Assembly: GCA_035610365.1 (NCBI GenBank)
Contig: CM069434.1
Span: forward strand, 97,948,806-98,012,805
Direction: 5' to 3'
DNA from: Aquatica leii
Taxonomy: Eukaryota; Arthropoda; Insecta; Coleoptera; Lampyridae
DNA: 64,000 nucleotides
In this document: positions 1 through 11,791 of the stretch, piece by piece
Position numbering within the stretch: position 1 is the first letter of the stretch
How the letters are laid out: every line of letters begins with the position of its first letter
Made by a program: the position numbers and the translations under genes
Notes under the pieces: generated by a model
What the model was told of the DNA's origin: nothing
The model's database searches: none
What the model saw: the letters and a program-made list of their open reading frames with translations, nothing else

Positions 1-678
1 ATAGCGCAACGTATACAATAAAATTCTAATATTGCGCAAACACTGTAGTCAGGAAGCAAGACAAGCATACACGCTCATCGTTTCTTTAATCAATCAAAAT
101 AACATAGATTTAATGCTTTTTCGTATATATTTCATTGCATTTATATCTTGTGTTTCAGTTAACGTAAAAGTTCTTTAATACTCTGAAAGAAAAGTTTGTA
201 TATAATTCTGTAGTATCTTGAATATGATTTTAATATGTATATTGTTTAATTTCTGGACGTCCTACAAGGATGTCCAGCATTACTACAAAAAAAACTAATT
301 ATTTTCTATACACGGTAATAAAAGCGTTATATAACTAGTATTATTTGACCTCGTTTTTTTGAAACTATACGGTAAATATTACGTTACAGATATAACGTAA
401 TAGGGGTGATCCAGTAACGTTAAAATAATATAATAATGACGTGATCTAGAATATAACTTTTTTATTTTTGTTGTTCCAGTATGAAGTAGTGTTTTATGTA
501 AATCAAACGTAGCTAAAACTTTTTTGGCCTTTTTTAGAAACTCTAAGTAAAACAAACCTAAAGTTTTAGAATCCAAAACGTTTACTAAAGCCGTCTGAAT
601 TTCACCAAAGTAGCTTAGAAATTGTCACAACCGTGGACTTGAAAAGATAAGAGTTGCGAATAAACGGATATCTTCTTC
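1..678. other. AT-rich noncoding stretch
   Basis: No convincing coding sequence. A 10-bp stem with a 5-base loop and one mismatch lies at 253-277 (CTGGACGTCC paired with GGATGTCCAG). Nothing else is recognised. Confidence 0.5.
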
Positions 679-935
679 TTATCGTGCCGTCTTCTGCCGA
701 AGGTTGGCGACCATCATGACGATCTGTATTTTATTTACGGCTGCTCTAAATAGCTGGGTTTGTTGTGCAGTTGAACCATTCTCGTAGGTTACGCAGCCAA
801 TGAGGTCCTGCGTCTTCCTGGACCCCTTCTACCTTCAATCTTGCCTTGCATTATTAGCCTCAGAAATTCGTATTTTTGTCCTCTCATCACATGTGCAAAG
901 TATTCAAGCTTGCGTGTCTTGATGATGTCTCTATC
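679..935 (-). mobile_element. non-LTR retrotransposon, C-terminal end of reverse transcriptase ORF
   Basis: Read on the minus strand, about 930 down to 679 encodes the tail of a common insect endonuclease/reverse transcriptase ORF. It has the KTRKLEYFAHVMRG segment, then QGKIEGRRGPGRRR, and ends MVANLRQKTAR followed by TAA. This lysine/arginine-rich end is typical of RTE/CR1-like non-LTR elements. At least one stop and a frame change lie in the middle. The fragment is 5' truncated, as usual for dead LINE copies. Confidence 0.75.
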
Positions 936-1604
936 ACTTCGTTTTTTGTTGACAAAACTGTAGTAGAAAATTTATTTGCAACCGTTTGTGGAACACTTTA
1001 TACAATGCTTATAGCATCAGATACTTGCTGCTGTTATAAAGTTTATTCAGTATTTGATGCAACTTTAATTTAGAGGATAATTTTCACATTTGGGTCACAG
1101 CAAATCCTTTACCAGTTGTACACATGCAATTTTTATAGTTATTAACTGTTCAGTATTTTATTAATGTATAGAATGAAGTCAGTAATAATTTATCTAATTA
1201 TTATTTACACTTTTATTAATTTGTGTTAAAAAAATTAAGCGCTTTAATTTTAATATTCAGTGTATAAAATACAACAAAACGGTGTAAACCGTTCTTAATG
1301 CTGCAAATATCCTCCACCCCGATCGAGATTTCAATAGTTGTCAATCTTTGTAACAGAGGGCGAGTAATGTAAGTTAATGTAAATTGTAATAAATCACACT
1401 AAAATGTTAACAAACTAGTAAAAAAATCAATTTTTATGTAAAATAGAAGTTATTTCTTAAAATAATTTATATTAAAGCTTTAATAGTATGAAATTTAGGA
1501 GTTACATAATTAGCGCTACTCTACTGACCAAATTTGCAACTACAAATTTACGAACTCAAGGCTCATCAACATAACCTAATAATTTATATTAAGTAATTTT
1601 TAAA
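936..1604. other. noncoding, AT-rich
   Basis: No coding or repeat feature is recognised. The right end is the immediate upstream region of the mRpS34-like gene. Confidence 0.4.
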
Positions 1605-2191
1605 ATGCCAGTTAAATACATAGGAAAAACAGTAGATTTCAAAGGAAAAACGCTATGGGAAATTGTAGGAAATTTAAAAACTTCGGCGTAGGTCGAGTGG
1701 TAGTACGAAGTATGTTTGAGCGATACCCCGAACCGAGTTATTTAAAAATACTTAAAGTAGAAACTCTTCCTAATCCAGACACAAACACACCCGATGTAAG
1801 TTTTTTTGTAAATATATAGTAACGAGTTAGATGTTTTAGGACGTTCGTAGTTAAAGTTTGGGTTGAGAAAACGTTGTAGAACATTTCCCTAACCAATCCC
1901 AATGTTAGGTTCGACGATAAGGTCGATTATAGGCTGATACCTAAAGATGAAGTAGATGACTATTGTAAATGCAGTACTCCTAGAATTGAAAATAAAAATA
2001 TTGCCAAAGACTACTACATTTCCACCAATATTATGGAGTTGATTGTAAGAGGAATGAAAGCTAATAAACAACCCATTATAGAACCTGAATTACCGCTGGT
2101 TTATACACAAGGTCGTGAGTCTTATTACAGAGCAGCTAAAGACAATGAAAACCCAAATGCCAACTACAAAAAGGTTTTGGTCCACCAGTGA
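1605..2191 (+). pseudogene. mRpS34: mitochondrial ribosomal protein S34-like gene, frame broken
   Basis: The start ATG at 1605 opens a protein beginning MPVKYIGKTVDFKGKTLWEI, which matches the N-terminus of mitochondrial small-subunit ribosomal protein mS34. That protein is a metazoan-specific component of the mitoribosomal small subunit. The match continues through GVGRVVVRSMFERYPEPSY and KVETLPNPDT. A 44-base intron fits 1796-1839 (GTAAGT...TTTTAG), and the second exon has VKVWVEKTL, DYRLIPKDE and a C-terminal LVYTQGRESYYRAAKD block ending at TGA 2189-2191. Three lesions are visible: one A missing in the A-run near 1676-1680, a one-base shift near 1850, and TAG at 1877-1879 inside the conserved EKTL region. 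Overall length is near the family norm. It is either a decayed copy with retained introns or a real gene with base-level sequence errors. It converges on the IQCK-like gene. Confidence 0.7.
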
Positions 2192-2458
2192 CTTCAACTT
2201 TATAGTTATATAGTGTTTATTGTTATAAAAAGTAAATAAATATTGATTAGGATATGACAACTTTCTTTTTAATTACTTATAAAATTGAAACAAGATAATT
2301 TAAATGGACAATTTTCGTAAGTAATTTAGCACTAGTACTAATCATCAATCGAATTTACTTGGACACAACTTTATTCTCGTTTTTAATAATCTAAAACCAA
2401 GTAAAAAAAAAGAGTTAAGCAAGGAATTTTGCTTTTATAGAAAACAATGAATAACCAC

Positions 2459-3156
2459 TTACAATCCAAAATCATGGCGCATTTCTTGCACCTCTGGCAT
2501 TAACCTCACGATACAACCTTTTATAAAAGCTTTTACTTTAGTGGAACCGACATCTGGAGTCCAAACCCACGACAATGGGTAATATGGCCGAGGACTAAAA
2601 ATAATCAGTAAAACTTTATGGATAAGATTTTGTAATTACTTAGTTATCAAATGCAGTTTGACCCAATCCATATCAAAGATGTACGTCCAATTGTCTTTTC
2701 TCTCTGGATGTTTTGGATTTTTATTCCAAAGCATCTCGCTATGTAGTCAATGCCATTAAACGTATCCTTTTGGTACTTAATGCAGCTTAATGCTTTTGCT
2801 TTGTTTAAAGTTGCAACTAAAATTTCTATAAGTAAGTTGCTAAAACAGTCTTCGAATAATTGTAACGCAAAATCTAGAATACATACAATAATTGCAGACT
2901 TAATTTAGAGTTTAGGTTGCTTACTTTGAGTAACTTCGCATCGAGTTTGTTTGGATTTAAGAAAATCATATGCTTCTTGGCGCTTACTATCAAATTCGTC
3001 ACATATTTGCTGCCATATAATATTGTGGGGTACTGGCGTATCTTTAACAAGTTCATCTTCGTCTATTTCTTCAGCCTCTTCAATTTCTACCGAACTGGAT
3101 AAATCTAGTAAAGGTACATCGCCTACTATACAAATGCAAGTTCTGTCTAAATCCAT
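2459..3156 (-). pseudogene. IQ domain-containing protein K-like gene, one frameshift
   Basis: A minus-strand gene in three exons. Exon 1 starts MDLDRTCICIVGDVP (an in-frame upstream ATG lies at 3189) and contains HNIIWQQICDEFDSKR. A GTAAGC...TTCTAG intron of about 51 bases joins in frame to FALQLFEDCFSNLL and DTFNGIDYIAR. After a one-base shift near 2735 it continues LWNKNPKHPERKDNW and IFDMDWVKLHL. A second intron (donor GTAATT, acceptor TTTTAG) again joins in frame to PRPYYPLSWVWTPD and a degenerate IQ-type helix, GSTKVKAFIKGCIVRLMPE, ending at TAA 2459. The order (NPK block, DWV..HL, PRP..PLS, IQ helix, PE.QE.R) is that of IQCK, a poorly understood cilia/flagella-associated protein. Splice phases are coherent, so a functional gene with one sequencing error cannot be excluded. 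Confidence 0.65.
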
Positions 3157-3341
3157 ATTTAGCTTAAACTGACAACTTTTATGTATCATAAAGTAACTAT
3201 AGTAACTGAAGGATTTAATTTAGCAAGGAGTTAAGTAATACGTGTAAAATAAATAAAATTTATTAAGAGAAATATTGGGTATAAATAAAATTACAGAAAT
3301 TAAACAATATATTTCAGAAAACAGAATATAAAACAATCCGA

Positions 3342-4846
3342 TTATTTCCTCTTAAAGAAACTCATTAACGTAGTTTGATTTGTTGGAACGGCCTTTTTTC
3401 CTTTCGCTACTTTACCATTAACGCTTTTTTCGTTTTTAGGCGACTTATTTTGTTTTGTTTTAACTCCTCGCTTTGTATTAATTTTCTTTCTTAACTTCTG
3501 GTTCGGATTTCATTTCTACAACCTTTTCGCGTTTCATCTTCAGAAGCATCCTCTTGGACCCACTCTTTTTAGTGACTGGAATATTAATTAGGACAAAATT
3601 CTTTCGTGTACTTTTTCCAACTTACTAATAAATCCTTCCTCGCCTTCAAAGTACGATCCACCAATCTTCTTTTTTATTTTTAGGCAAGTCCGGTAGTGGT
3701 TCTTCTTCTTTAACGCACGGGCACTTCCTCATCAGAATCTGTAATTACATTCTTACGTTTGCGTGATGTTTCTTCTTCATCATCGTCTGTGGCAAATATA
3801 TCTGAAAAACGTCAATACTTCAGATGTACAAAACCATTGAGTTATGGTACAAACTAACCAGTTCATTTTTACCCTGATCTGGAATCTTCTTCCACAACAA
3901 TTCGTTTCCTTCTTTTAGCACTCGATTCTTTTTTCTTTGTAGATCTTTTAGTTCGCTTTCTTCTCGTTGGTGCTCTCAACAATTTTCTTTTGAGGCTCGA
4001 ATCTGAATCGGTATCAACTATAGCAAGATTTTTCTTTGATTCATTTTTTGGTATCTGTTACTGGCTTAGATGCAGGAATAACGCTTCTTTTTAACTGTGT
4101 TATTATCGTTATTACTAAAGAAACGATTAAAAGCCGCTTGCTGCAAAATTTGAATGAATAGACAATTGAAAAACAAAATAAAATACCTTAGGACTCTGAA
4201 GCAACTTTAGTAGTTGAAGGTTTAGCTGTTGATGAATTATTATTGGTAGATTTTGGTGGCAATTTTGTAAAGAAAGACGATTTCTCTTTTTATAATAGGT
4301 GCAGGTAAAAGTGGTAAAGGCTTCTTTGATTTAAAATTAGGTTTTACACAATTTTTACTAATCACAGAACCTAATCTACAATTTAAGCAAAATAATTTAA
4401 GTTTCTTAACACGATTACATACAAAACATTGGAGTTGATCTAGGATTATTACTATTAAAACAATCAACTAATGCGACTGTATTCAAATCAACATCCTTAG
4501 ATTTTTGTATGCTATACACTTCAACGATAGGTTCTGTAGTGTATAAATCCTTCTTATCATCTAATTCATCTTCTTTTGTGATTGAAATTGTAAGTGTGTC
4601 TTCACGAAGACCCGAGAGAAGATATAATACTGAAAGATTTCCAGGTTGAGATTTCTGACTGTGGCTAATGTATTCGTTAATCAAATCTTTTGCATCTTTA
4701 GCTGTAATTGCTAGAGTTGTGCATAACCATGGTACAGTTACCTAAAAACCAAAATTAAATGTTGTTAAGGTTTTGCTAAAAATTACAATTTTATCTTCAT
4801 CGCACACAAATTCTTCTAATTTTTGCAAATTACTGTTTGTATCCAT
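3342..4846 (-). pseudogene. POLD3: DNA polymerase delta subunit 3 (POLD3/p66)-like gene, several frameshifts
   Basis: Exon 1 (4787-4846) encodes LQKLEEFVCDEDKI. A 45-base intron (4742-4786) leads to VTVPWLCTTLAITAKDAKDL and a typical POLD3 winged-helix N-terminus, ending with VYSIQKSKDVDLNTVALVD. The middle contains SSFFTKLPPKSTNN, a possible short intron near 4410, and a further intron at 4141-4186. Then comes a lysine/arginine-rich tail (KRRKRIVVEEDSRS, then DIFATDDDEEETSRKRK after another intron). The C-terminus carries a canonical PCNA-interacting box, QTTLMSFF, followed by KRK and TAA at 3342. That motif is how the non-catalytic p66 subunit tethers polymerase delta to PCNA during lagging-strand synthesis. 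At least five small indels break the frame, several at A-runs. Splice sites remain canonical, so this is an unprocessed copy, or a real gene with poor base quality. Confidence 0.75.
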
Positions 4847-5449
4847 TTTTTTAAGATTTTAATTTCCATAAAATGATAAAACTTAAAAATACGTTGATTA
4901 AAATTAATGGAACATAATCCCGCCATACACAATAACATAACCTTAGAATAATATCGAATAATATAATGATTACCAACCTAAATATGAATTGTATACCGGT
5001 TGTGTCATAAGTATTTATTTATACACCGTTCTGTTAAATAGTTTTCGGTTTTTATTATACTCTTGCCAATTCGTCAAATTTTTGTTTTGTTATCTTGTAG
5101 AATAATACAGAACAAGTAGTTTTTACACAATAACTCTATTATTTGTCTACTCTACAACGATAAGATTAACAAAATTACAACAATTCGCTTAAAGTGCTTA
5201 AGTGCTTGATATGTAAAAAGCGGCACGTGACCTTGATATGTCCTGATGTGGAGTTGAATTTTAAGGTACCCAGTGCATCACTAGTAGCAGGTGATTGTTC
5301 ACATATTGTTCTTGCAAACATTGGTGGGAAGTGGATCAATCTCATGCAACGTGCGATTTTTGATTGACCCTGTATCGCAACGTTCATATATACTAAGATC
5401 AATTGCAGGTAAAATGGGTCTGTTGGCAATTGATTAGGAACGAATTAAC
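4847..5449. other. noncoding; left flank or 5' part of the BEL/Pao remnant
   Basis: Starts upstream of the POLD3-like ATG and runs into the decayed BEL/Pao element. Weak gag/protease-like coding is possible from about 5200 but I cannot align it. No LTR pair was found. Confidence 0.35.
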
Positions 5450-8300
5450 TACTGTCTATTCGGAAATACTTAGTCCGAGCGAATGCATCAACGTTACAAA
5501 TTGACTGTACAGCAAAATAGATACTCTTGCAAGTTAGGAGGTTTGAATCAGCCAGAGATACGCAGTGCAGTTGCCTTTGTTTTTCCTGGTCTATGGATCG
5601 ATGAGTTGCAAAGTATAAACATTGAAGTTCGAGACGCAAGAGAAGAAACTTTTAATCAGTGCAAATGTCACCGGAAAATTGTACACAGTTGATATATTTG
5701 TCTTGAAAAGTGGTTTTGTTGCCGTGGAGACTTTTAGGTTGGACCTTAATGGGGAAAGTTCCAGTTTCAGTAAGCTATACCATTTTAGCAGCTTCCTGTA
5801 AGGCAATTTAGAAATGAATTGAACAGAGTTACCAAGGAGTTTTTTCCAGTAAACTACCGGGTTTACCGCTCTCCTTACAAAAATTCATTTAATTGCAAAA
5901 GAGGTTTGATGAAATGATGGCGAAGCTCGAAAATGGTGGGCTTTTAAACATGTATGATTCAGATTTTTAGGTATGACTCCCAGATGCTGTAATTAAAAAG
6001 GTGAACTGCCAAAAGCCCTATGACCGCTGTCACTACTTGCCGCATAGACTGTAATAAAGAGAGTAGCGCCACTACAAAAATAAGTTTAGTGTTTGATACC
6101 ATTCATTCTATTGAAGTTCCGAGAGAAGCGCATTGGAGTTGGTATTCTATGGATCGACGTTGCTAGGAACCAGTTAACTTTTAGACACAAACAAGTGGTG
6201 TTTAGAGCTAATAGTAGCTCTTTTGTTGAGCGCCACTATAGTACTATACCTTTGATGGTGTTTAGCGCAGAGAGTTTGAATTCAAAATAATTTTGGTGCT
6301 TGGTCTCAGATGGGATCCAGTAAGAAACGTATTGTCCTTCAGTAATGTATTCTTGAAAGGGTGTGACTCCAGTAACGTCCCGGTAACCTAAAAGGCTGAT
6401 ACTGTCTTTGATGCAGATAGTGTTTGACTCAATTGGCTATACTTATATAGCAACACTGCTTCTGCAGCGTTTGTGGAAAACTAAGCTCACTTAAGACCAA
6501 CCTGTAGATGCTAAAGTTGAGCATTTGTTTCGAACATGATCAAATGAGTTGAACTGTATGTGGAAGATCAAGATACGCAGATGGGTGCACGCAGGAACTG
6601 CTAAATCACAACACAAGAGTTTGCATGTATTTTGCGATGTCAGTAAAGACGCTTTTGTCTGTGTTAATTTTCTGAGAGTTTTAATAAATGATACTGTGTC
6701 CTTACATTTCATCGCTGCAAAATCGATGGTAGCTTCTTTGCGTTTATTTACTTTGTCTAGACTGGAATTGATGGCAGCAACGATTAGAGCTAGACTTGAT
6801 GATTCCATAATTCCGAATCTAGAGGAGAAGATTAAATCGTATTTTTGGAGTGATTGATCCACAGTTGTTTGCTAGATACCAAGAAAGGAAGAATAGGGTA
6901 CGTTTGTTTAGAATCGGGTAAACAGTTGCTCATAATCCAGCAGACCTGCCTTTTAGGTTGTATGCCTAAGAAACTGGAATGGTGGGAGCGTCCTGCGTGA
7001 CTGCTATAAGACTCTCAGTTGATCGTTAAAAATATCATGACTGATGCAACGGAGATTTTGAGAAGAAGAAACCAGTGACCACGCTTTTTATCAACAGTGT
7101 CTTGGGATAGTTGGCATTTTACGCATTTATTTTCGTATCAGAAAATCGTGCAAATGATAGCCTGGGTGAAAAAGATTTATTTGGAATTTAAAGCATCCAA
7201 GTGACAGAAAACGGAGAAAGCTGACCGGCAGTGAACTTATTGACGCGGAGCATTTCATATATACGGTTATACAAGCAGAAAGTTTTGTTCAAGAAACTTC
7301 TAATGGGCTTCACTACTTTCAAAAACGATAACGGACTCATTACATTGAAAAGTCGTGTCTTGAGACAAAATGATACGGAAGGTTTTAGATTTCCTGTTGT
7401 GTTACCTGCAAAACATCTTGTGGTAAGAAGATTTACACAAAAGTTCCTTCTACGTTGAGGTTCAAAGACTTCTTTGTCCTTTGCGAGAAAATTATTGTAT
7501 TCTTGAAAGACGAAACCTGTCTGATCAGCTATAGCAAAGTGTGTTTTGAGCAAACGAGAAAAGATTAAACTTTTCGATGTGAAACCTTCATCTTTACCGG
7601 TGGATAGAGTGCGGGATGCTCGCGTTTTTGAAATGACCGGTGTTGAATTGGCTGGACTATTGCAATTGAAGAATGGCGATAAGTCGTTGATTTACCTATT
7701 TACTTGCGCAGTGTACTGTGCGCGTCGGGACATTTGGAACCGAGTACACGTTTTCGCAACTAAACTGAGATGAGATATCAGCGCAGCGAATAACATGACG
7801 TTTGAACCCACCTTCCGCGATGTCGTGGGATGGTTCTTTTGAGACAGCTTTCGGATCCTTAAACAACTTTTTCGAAAAGTGCGCTACTATCGTGCAATTG
7901 CGAATATGTTGTGAATTCGAGGCCATTGACTTACACATCCAATGACGTTAGTGATTTTGTGGCCTTGACACCGGTTCTGTTTTTAGACGAAACGACACAA
8001 CACGGTCTGCCGAAACTCGATACGATAGACCTAATTTCGCTGTGTCGAAAGCTACGTTACCGGAGAGTTTCTGATTAAAAATCTCAGTGATAGATTTTTG
8101 TTCGGACTATTTGGGATAATTAAAGTGTTCTATAAGTTGCGACCCAGACTTATCGACTCAATAAAACTTGTGTTAGCGCATCTTCATACACGTAGATAAT
8201 GAGTTGGTTAACGTTGAAGTTGGTGAATTTAATTTGGTAAATACAAAGAAAAAGAGTCGAATTACTACAAATCTAAAGTGATTGCAGTCTCAGAAACAAA
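5450..8300 (+). mobile_element. decayed BEL/Pao LTR retrotransposon (pol region)
   Basis: Plus-strand translation across broken frames shows BEL/Pao landmarks in order. Near 6030-6110 is the RT start (YLPHR, ESSATTKISLVFD). At 6600-6800 is the RNase-H-adjacent block HVFCDVSKDAF, AKSMVASLRLFTLSRLELM. At about 6928 comes HNPADLPFR. The integrase region at 7260-7450 has LMGFTTFKNDNGLI and FRFPVVLPAKH, and 7580-7740 has VKPSSLPVDRVRDARVFEM followed by TGVELAG and LIYLFTCAVYCA. These correspond to the family's RT, RNase H and integrase core. Dozens of stops and shifts make it long dead. No flanking LTRs are recognisable. Its right end abuts the truncated gypsy copy at about 8330, so the boundary is approximate. 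Confidence 0.8.
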
Positions 8301-8329
8301 GCAAAAGTGTTAACTTTAACATGTAAGTT

Positions 8330-11062
8330 GGGTCGCCGAAAAAGTGCCCACAACATCTATTAGAGATTCGTACCTCCAAGTGCCAAAACCTCAGCCAAGA
8401 CCAGCTGGCTAAAACTAAAGTGTTGATCTAGTAGCATCAAGATGTGTTTGCGCTGCAAAGTGGTTCCAAAAAAAGAACTAACGAAGTGAAGCATAAAATG
8501 AATACCAGACAGGCCTTGGGGGCCAATGAGAGCTGAGCGACGTGATCAAAAAGGATAGTGACTCTTCACCGAGAATTGACAATACTTTAGATAAACTGTC
8601 AGGATCCTAGTGGTTTTTTACGGTGGTTACTGGCAGATAGAATTGGAACCCAAAGAGCGTGAAAAGACAGCGTTTACAATTGGAACTGGTTTGTGGCACT
8701 TCACTGTTACGCTCTTCGGTCTGTGTAACTTTTCTGCAACATTCGAGTGTCTGGTAAAAACTATTTTGCAAAAACCGCCTTGAAATACGTGCTTGATTTA
8801 CCTATCCGACGTGATTGTGGTTAATAGGTGGTTTGAACATTTGAACAATCTAAAAAAAAGGGTTTCAACAACTGCATGGATCAAATCGAAATCTGAACTT
8901 AATAAATTGCTACATATTTAAAAAAAAAATTTAATACCTTGACCACGTAGTATCTAGAGATGGAGAGACTGGTCCAGACAGAAGTTCGAGCAGTGCAAGC
9001 ATGATCTAGAGCAATTAACAAACATCAGGCCCAAAATTTTCTTGGGTTGTGCACCTATTGTAGACTATTTGTACCCCAATTTGCCAATATTTCTAAATCT
9101 TTGACGAGACTGATCAGAGAAAGAGCAAAATTTAGATGGAGTGAAAAGTGTGAAAACGTTATCCATCAACTACAACCGCTCCCAGTCAATTCGCCGATTT
9201 TAAGTCAAATTAGTTAGTAAGATACCAATGCAAGCAATCTTAGGTGTAGTCCTTTCACAGGTGCAAGATCGACAAGAATAAGTCATTGCGTATCTTAGTA
9301 AAGTTTTGTCTATGCCAGAAAGGAATTATTCCGTGACTAGAGAAGAGCTGTTAGCAGGCGTCAAGTCCATAGAATACTTCTACAAATATTTGTATAAACA
9401 AAAATTTTTACTAAGGACGGACCACGCCGCTTTGAAATGGTTATTGCACTTTCGTAATCCGGAAGTAGCAAGATAGACGGAAAAACTGCAAAAGTATGAT
9501 TATGACACAAAACACCGTGCCGGAAACATAATCGGAACGGTGATTCTTTGTTCAGACTGTAGTCATTGTTTGCGATTTGAAAAAATATCGAATCGAAAAG
9601 GATCCCAATATAAGAGTAGTCCTAATCTAGCAAGCAAACGGCCGAACGCCAATCTGGGAAGAAATGACTGCTTTGGGCAGTAACATCAAAGCATACTGTG
9701 TACAAAGTTTTTTTTACCGGTTTGGAGTGCCGTTAAAATTACAATACGACCAAAGCCACAACTTTAAGTCTGCGCTGTGTCGAGAAGTTTGTCGACTGTA
9801 AGGAATTAAAAATACTAGAACGATGCCTTTCCATCCTCATTTTGATAGCATGGTTGAACGGATGAATCCGACAATGGGAAAGTACTTAGCCAAAGTAGTG
9901 CCCCAAACATCAAACAAATTGGAACAGTACTTGAACCTTTTCTAATGGCATACCAATCATCTGTTTACAAAAGTACATGCCAAACGCTATCCTGTGTCAT
10001 GCGCAGTCGCAAAATACGATGCCGACCTCTAATTTGAACAAAAATCGGAAAAAGTAGTCGCTGAAGAAGACTACGTCAATAAGTTAATAGAGAAGCTAGA
10101 CGAAGTACATGAGGTGGTTCGCAAAAACACGCGAATTACTAGCGACAGAATAAAGACCAGAAATGACATAAAGGCACAAAATGGTGGGTTTCAACAGAAT
10201 GATATGGTGTAGTTGTATAATCCCTAAAGAAAAGGTAATTTGTCGCCGATGATGGAGGGGTAATGGCAGAACCATTATGAAGTTGTGCAGTGTATTGATG
10301 ACGTGATATATTGCTTTCAAATACCATCCTGCGGCAAGCCAAAAGTGGTTCATATCGATGGCTTAGCCCTGTTTGCTGGTGATAACAACATTACCCAAGA
10401 CCAGATTTGAACCAAAGTAATAAAAAGCAGAACCAAGGATCAAATTCAAAAAAATAGACCTTGATAAGTTTATGAGCATGTGCGAGTGTTCTAAAAAGTT
10501 TTGGAGTTACAACCGAGGACCAACAAAATATGTTTCAAACACGATAATACTACGCCATCGTACATGGTGTGAAGAAAGATCTTGATATGTCCAGAGGGGT
10601 TGTAGTCGTATTTAACAATACGTTTGAACAACTAGATGAACTACGAAGACAGTAACCGTCGGTCGGCAAAGTCTTAAAATTACGTGATAAACAACGCTTC
10701 GTTTCCTATCTAGTCACAAAAAAGTATTAAAGTGCAAAACCGTCAATTGAAAACGTGTGCCGAGCATTATGGAATCTTAAGAGAGAAATGGAGTTTTACA
10801 TCATTAAAAAATTGGTAGAACCCAAGCTTGGTTGTGGCTTAGATCAACTGAATTGGAGGACGATTAAAAATATGTCGGAGGTCGTCTTCCGAGGAACAGA
10901 CGTTCAAGTGTTGGTCTGAAGTTACAATCCAAGTAGAACATCGGGTCAGAAAAAGTCTATTGACTGCTGTTTTTATGCTCAAGGAAGTTACCAAAATGGG
11001 GAGAACTCCCGGTCCTTTCTACCGATGCTGCATCTAGTTTCCTGTTCTGGAACAGAAAACAG
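8330..11062 (+). mobile_element. old, 5'-truncated Ty3/gypsy copy of the macrodomain family (internal region)
   Basis: From 8330 the sequence is homologous to the young gypsy element at 40.1-46.7 kb. It starts in the linker between protease and RT (SPKKCPQHLL) and continues through RT, where the catalytic YLDD has become YLSD at 8799-8810. It goes on through RNase H (RTDHAALKWLL near 9420) and parts of integrase (FHPHFDSMVERM near 9830; GPY-like region near 10270). Two internal deletions are visible: near 8520 within RT and near 9700 where the zinc-binding and first catalytic part of integrase is missing. Gag and the 5' LTR are absent. Numerous stops show it is old. It is valuable because it independently preserves the third ORF at the same place. 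Confidence 0.85.
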
Positions 11063-11199
11063 TGAAGCGTATTTGGAAACTTCGGAACGAAAAGAATAGA
11101 ATATTCTGGATTCCGATAACGGAAGAATATAAAACATATTTGGAGAAAGTTGAGTCAGTATTCGAATCGAGCCTGAAGAAGAGAAAACTGTTAGTTTAA
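10535..11199 (+). pseudogene. macrodomain-CCCH ORF remnant in the old gypsy copy
   Basis: Directly after the pol remnant, this segment parallels ORF3 of the young element. It shows KDLDMSRGVVVVF, QLDELRRQ, RFVSYLVTKKY and PKLGCGLDQLNW, then a decayed zinc-finger region (SIDCCFYAQGSYQNG). The lysine of VTKK and the aspartate of GCGLD, equivalent to the catalytic pair of human TARG1, are both present. Unlike the young copy, VTKK reads on through the next block in one frame, although stops follow. From 11053 to 11199 a 48-codon open frame crosses the PPT position and continues into the LTR. It has an acidic/basic tail ending LKKRKLLV, so the reading frame extends into the 3' LTR here as well. 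Confidence 0.75.
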
Positions 11200-11393
11200 A
11201 TAAATAAATCGCGTGTGCTAAGATAAATAAAAGTGCATCAAGTAAAAATAAACAAAAATTGCGGAATACCTATTATAGTGATAGTGATATATACATATTA
11301 TTTGTAAGTTGTTTATCTTAAATACGTTGCATTTTATTAGTGTTAGTTAAAATTAGTTATATTTATTTAAATTTTGTTTTAAAAGTTGTTACA
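11063..11393 (+). repeat. 3' LTR of the old gypsy copy (degenerate)
   Basis: Begins TGAAGCG right after a purine-rich run (aacagaaaacag) and ends GTTGTTACA, matching the two termini of the young element's LTR. The middle differs and is shorter (331 versus 450 bases), so this is an older or divergent subfamily. No 5' partner remains. Confidence 0.6.
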
Positions 11394-11576
11394 GTATAAT
11401 AACTGTACAATATATAGCGAAATTTGTTACTACTTATATTATATATGTTTCCTATCGTGTAACACAACATTAACCCTTAGATATTTAATAATTTTTATTT
11501 TAAACAAGGACGTAAAAAAAATGTATCAAAAAATAGAATAAAGATGCCATCAAACGAACTATTTGTTGGAATTAAT

Positions 11577-11791
11577 ATGTTAAGCACGGTGGTGTTCGTA
11601 CTTAATAGTTTGACACTTGCCCAGGTAATCAATATTTGAACAATACCAGATTCTAGGGCAAATGTCAAGTGATCATTCAACATTAAGTTGTTTGATCACT
11701 TGACACTTGCCCTAGAATCTGGTATTGTTCAAATATTGATTACCTGGGCAAGTGTCAAACTATTAAGTACGAACACCACCGTGCTTAGCAT
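11577..11791. repeat. 99-bp near-perfect inverted repeat (hairpin)
   Basis: Arms 11577-11675 and 11693-11791 are reverse complements with two mismatches, around a 17-base spacer. Such identity is much higher than in the decayed surroundings, so the duplication is recent or conserved by conversion. Both outer arm ends carry the start of the adjacent 205-bp tandem unit (the CCACCGTGCTTA motif). Apparent ORFs in both orientations are simply mirror images. Confidence 0.9.

Noticed and set aside
253..277. Hairpin as a miRNA or terminator
   Set aside because: A 10-bp stem with a mismatch and a 5-base loop is too short for a miRNA precursor, and intrinsic terminators do not apply in this genome.
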